Source: Erythrobacter sp.
Lineage (GTDB): Bacteria; Pseudomonadota; Alphaproteobacteria; Sphingomonadales; Sphingomonadaceae
Direction of reading: 5' to 3'
Length of the DNA: 64,000 nucleotides
NCBI RefSeq assembly: GCF_011765465.1
Contig: NZ_CP050265.1
Location: 2,706,425 to 2,770,424, forward strand
Both the position numbers and the translations under genes were made by a program. How positions within the stretch are numbered: position 1 is the stretch's first letter; every line of letters begins with the position of its first letter. The notes under the pieces were generated by a model, which saw only the letters and a list, made by a program, of their open reading frames with translations, had not been told where the DNA came from and did no database searches. Positions 62,617 through 64,000 of the stretch are shown here, in pieces.

Positions 62617-63764
62617 TGTCTCGCCTAAAAGTCATGACAATCCTCGGCACGCGCCCTGAGATCATCCGTCTCTCGCGCGTTATGGCTCGCCTCGATGACT
62701 ATGTTGATCATGTCATCGTCCACACCGGCCAGAATTGGGATTTTGAACTGAACGAGGTTTTTTTCGAGGACCTCGATGTGCGAAAGCCTGATCATTTCCT
62801 CGGCACCGGAGGAGGTACACTCGGTGAAACTTTGGGCAAGATTCTGAGTGAGAGCGAACGTGTAATTAGTGCCGAACAACCGGACGCGGTCTTGGTTCTT
62901 GGTGACACCAATTCCGCCATGTCTGCGATTATGGCAAGACGGATGAAAATTCCAGTTTACCATATGGAAGCGGGCAATCGATCCTATGACCGCAACGTGC
63001 CCGAAGAAACCAATCGCAAGCTTGTTGATCACATTTCCGATTTCAACCTTGTATACACCGAGCATGCTCGCCGGCATCTGTTGACCGAAGGCGTGCAGCA
63101 CCGACGTATCTATCTGACAGGTTCGCCAATGCGCGAAGTACTCAATCACTACAGGGGTCGCATTGCAGCGTCGGACGTGCTCGACCGCCACAAGCTGAAG
63201 GCGAACCAATATTTTATTGTCTCGCTGCATCGTGAAGAAAATGTCGATAATGCCGGTAGGCTTCGTGCCTTGCTCGATACGCTTAACGCGCTCGCTGAGC
63301 AGTATGACATGCCAGTAATCGTTTCGACACACCCACGGACGCGGAAGCGCCTTGAAGCTCTTGACGGAGCTGAATTCGATACGCGTGTTCAATTTATGAA
63401 GCCGTTCGGTTTCCACGACTACAATGCTCTCCAGATGCATTGTTTCTGCGCGATTTCTGATAGTGGCACGATTGCCGAAGAGAGTTCGATACTCGGTTTC
63501 CCGGCGATCACTCCGCGAGACGCTATCGAACGCCCAGAGGGACTTGACGCCGGCTGTATCATTATGACCGGCCTGCACCGGGACACGATCTTGGATGGCG
63601 TTAATGCCGTTACGAGGATGTTCAGTGAACGACAGGTTGATGGTCTGCCGCACCCGATCCCATTGGATTACACTATCAACAACACTTCGGAGCGTGTGGT
63701 AAGTTTGATAATCGGCACGGCGCGTCTATCCAATGCCTGGGACGGAATCAGGCAAAACGACTGA
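62616..63764 (+). CDS. fnlC: UDP-N-acetyl-L-pneumosamine/FucNAc 2-epimerase (FnlC/CapG)
   Basis: Third step of UDP-L-FucNAc synthesis, a WecB-like C2 epimerase. The 382-residue protein has TILGTRPEIIRLSRVM, TGQNWDFELNEVFFEDL and YHMEAGNRSYDRNVPEETNR (the NRSYDR variant marks the CapG/FnlC branch), and ISDSGTIAEESSILGFPAITPR. Start ATG 62616 overlaps the fnlB stop (TGATG). Confidence 0.92.
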   Translation: MSRLKVMTILGTRPEIIRLSRVMARLDDYVDHVIVHTGQNWDFELNEVFFEDLDVRKPDHFLGTGGGTLGETLGKILSESERVISAEQPDAVLVLGDTNSAMSAIMARRMKIPVYHMEAGNRSYDRNVPEETNRKLVDHISDFNLVYTEHARRHLLTEGVQHRRIYLTGSPMREVLNHYRGRIAASDVLDRHKLKANQYFIVSLHREENVDNAGRLRALLDTLNALAEQYDMPVIVSTHPRTRKRLEALDGAEFDTRVQFMKPFGFHDYNALQMHCFCAISDSGTIAEESSILGFPAITPRDAIERPEGLDAGCIIMTGLHRDTILDGVNAVTRMFSERQVDGLPHPIPLDYTINNTSERVVSLIIGTARLSNAWDGIRQND

Positions 63765-63782
63765 GGCTAACTACCTAAGTCA

Positions 63783-64000
63783 ATGACTATTTTTATGCTT
63801 CCCGTTGAACGACAAGCAAGAGATTCGGCCGTGACCGCCGCCAGCAAAGCTGTAAATCCAGAGGCTAACCAAATTCGGAGCAAGGTTGTCATTGTTGGGG
63901 AGTATGTGCGCGCCGAAGAGAATTCGACGGGTTATTTCTGGGAAGGCGCCATATCCCATTTGCGCTCAAATGGTGTGAATGTTGAAGTGGTCAGCTACAC
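63783..64000 (+). CDS. probable glycosyltransferase, N-terminus only
   Basis: An open frame from ATG 63783 to the window end (72 codons). After a leader without homology it reads KVVIVGEYVRAEENSTGYFW and LRSNGVNVEVVSY, the beta-alpha-beta start of a GT4 glycosyltransferase of the WbuB type. In enterobacterial FucNAc clusters wbuB follows fnlC directly, so this is plausibly the FucNAc transferase. A later start (GTG 63831) is possible. Confidence 0.5.
   Translation, partial: MTIFMLPVERQARDSAVTAASKAVNPEANQIRSKVVIVGEYVRAEENSTGYFWEGAISHLRSNGVNVEVVSY

Overview
The window is GC-rich chromosomal DNA from an alphaproteobacterium, most likely order Sphingomonadales, family Erythrobacteraceae (Erythrobacter, Qipengyuania or Altererythrobacter type). 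This rests on gene content and order (TrcR/DUF1013, CarD, Suv3-like helicase plus S4 protein plus FdxA, DUF1192, nadD-rsfS-rlmH-envC-ctpA, the EPS-associated MarR regulator). It is inference, since no database search was run. No rRNA, tRNA or CRISPR array was seen.

Region 1 (1-36.5 kb) is mostly core chromosome. It carries an acyl-CoA dehydrogenase cut by the window edge, tsaC, two lipoproteins, carD, a BrkB-type membrane protein, and the helicase/S4/ferredoxin operon. These are followed by a LytM peptidase, hemB, a GNAT enzyme, a gamma-carbonic anhydrase, and a DNA ligase and MBL exonuclease repair pair split by a small His-rich exported protein. Next come an S9 peptidase, clpA, a quinone oxidoreductase, a metallophosphoesterase plus glycosyltransferase pair preceded by a PhoB-box-like repeat, trcR, an acyl-CoA ligase, an overlapping bactofilin/LytM pair, nadD-rsfS-rlmH-envC-ctpA, and dsbB-coq7. 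A 220-bp near-perfect giant palindrome lies between rsfS and rlmH.

Region 2 (36.5-48 kb) begins the surface-polysaccharide locus. It holds a UDP-glucuronate epimerase, a VanZ-like protein, scars of IS5 and IS630 transposases, and a minus-strand dTDP-rhamnose operon rfbA-rfbC-rfbD-rfbB. The first gene of that operon, rfbA, carries an in-frame amber stop. Between 43.3 and 46 kb lies an accessory patch of decayed genes (frameshifted, stop-containing, an orphan HigA-like remnant). Then comes an operon of a NusG/RfaH-like antiterminator and an initiating sugar-phosphate transferase.

Region 3 (48.6-64 kb) is the polysaccharide assembly cluster. It contains an EPS-associated MarR regulator, glmS, wecB, wecC (UDP-ManNAcA), glycosyltransferases, a flippase, a Wzy-like polymerase, a sulfotransferase, an IS5-family insertion, and fnlA-fnlB-fnlC (UDP-L-FucNAc), with the first codons of a further gene at the edge. 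The stretch 53.6-59.5 kb is visibly richer in A+T than its surroundings, as expected for a horizontally exchanged glycan cluster. Together these genes predict a Wzx/Wzy-type polysaccharide with ManNAcA and L-FucNAc (and possibly rhamnose) that may be sulfated.
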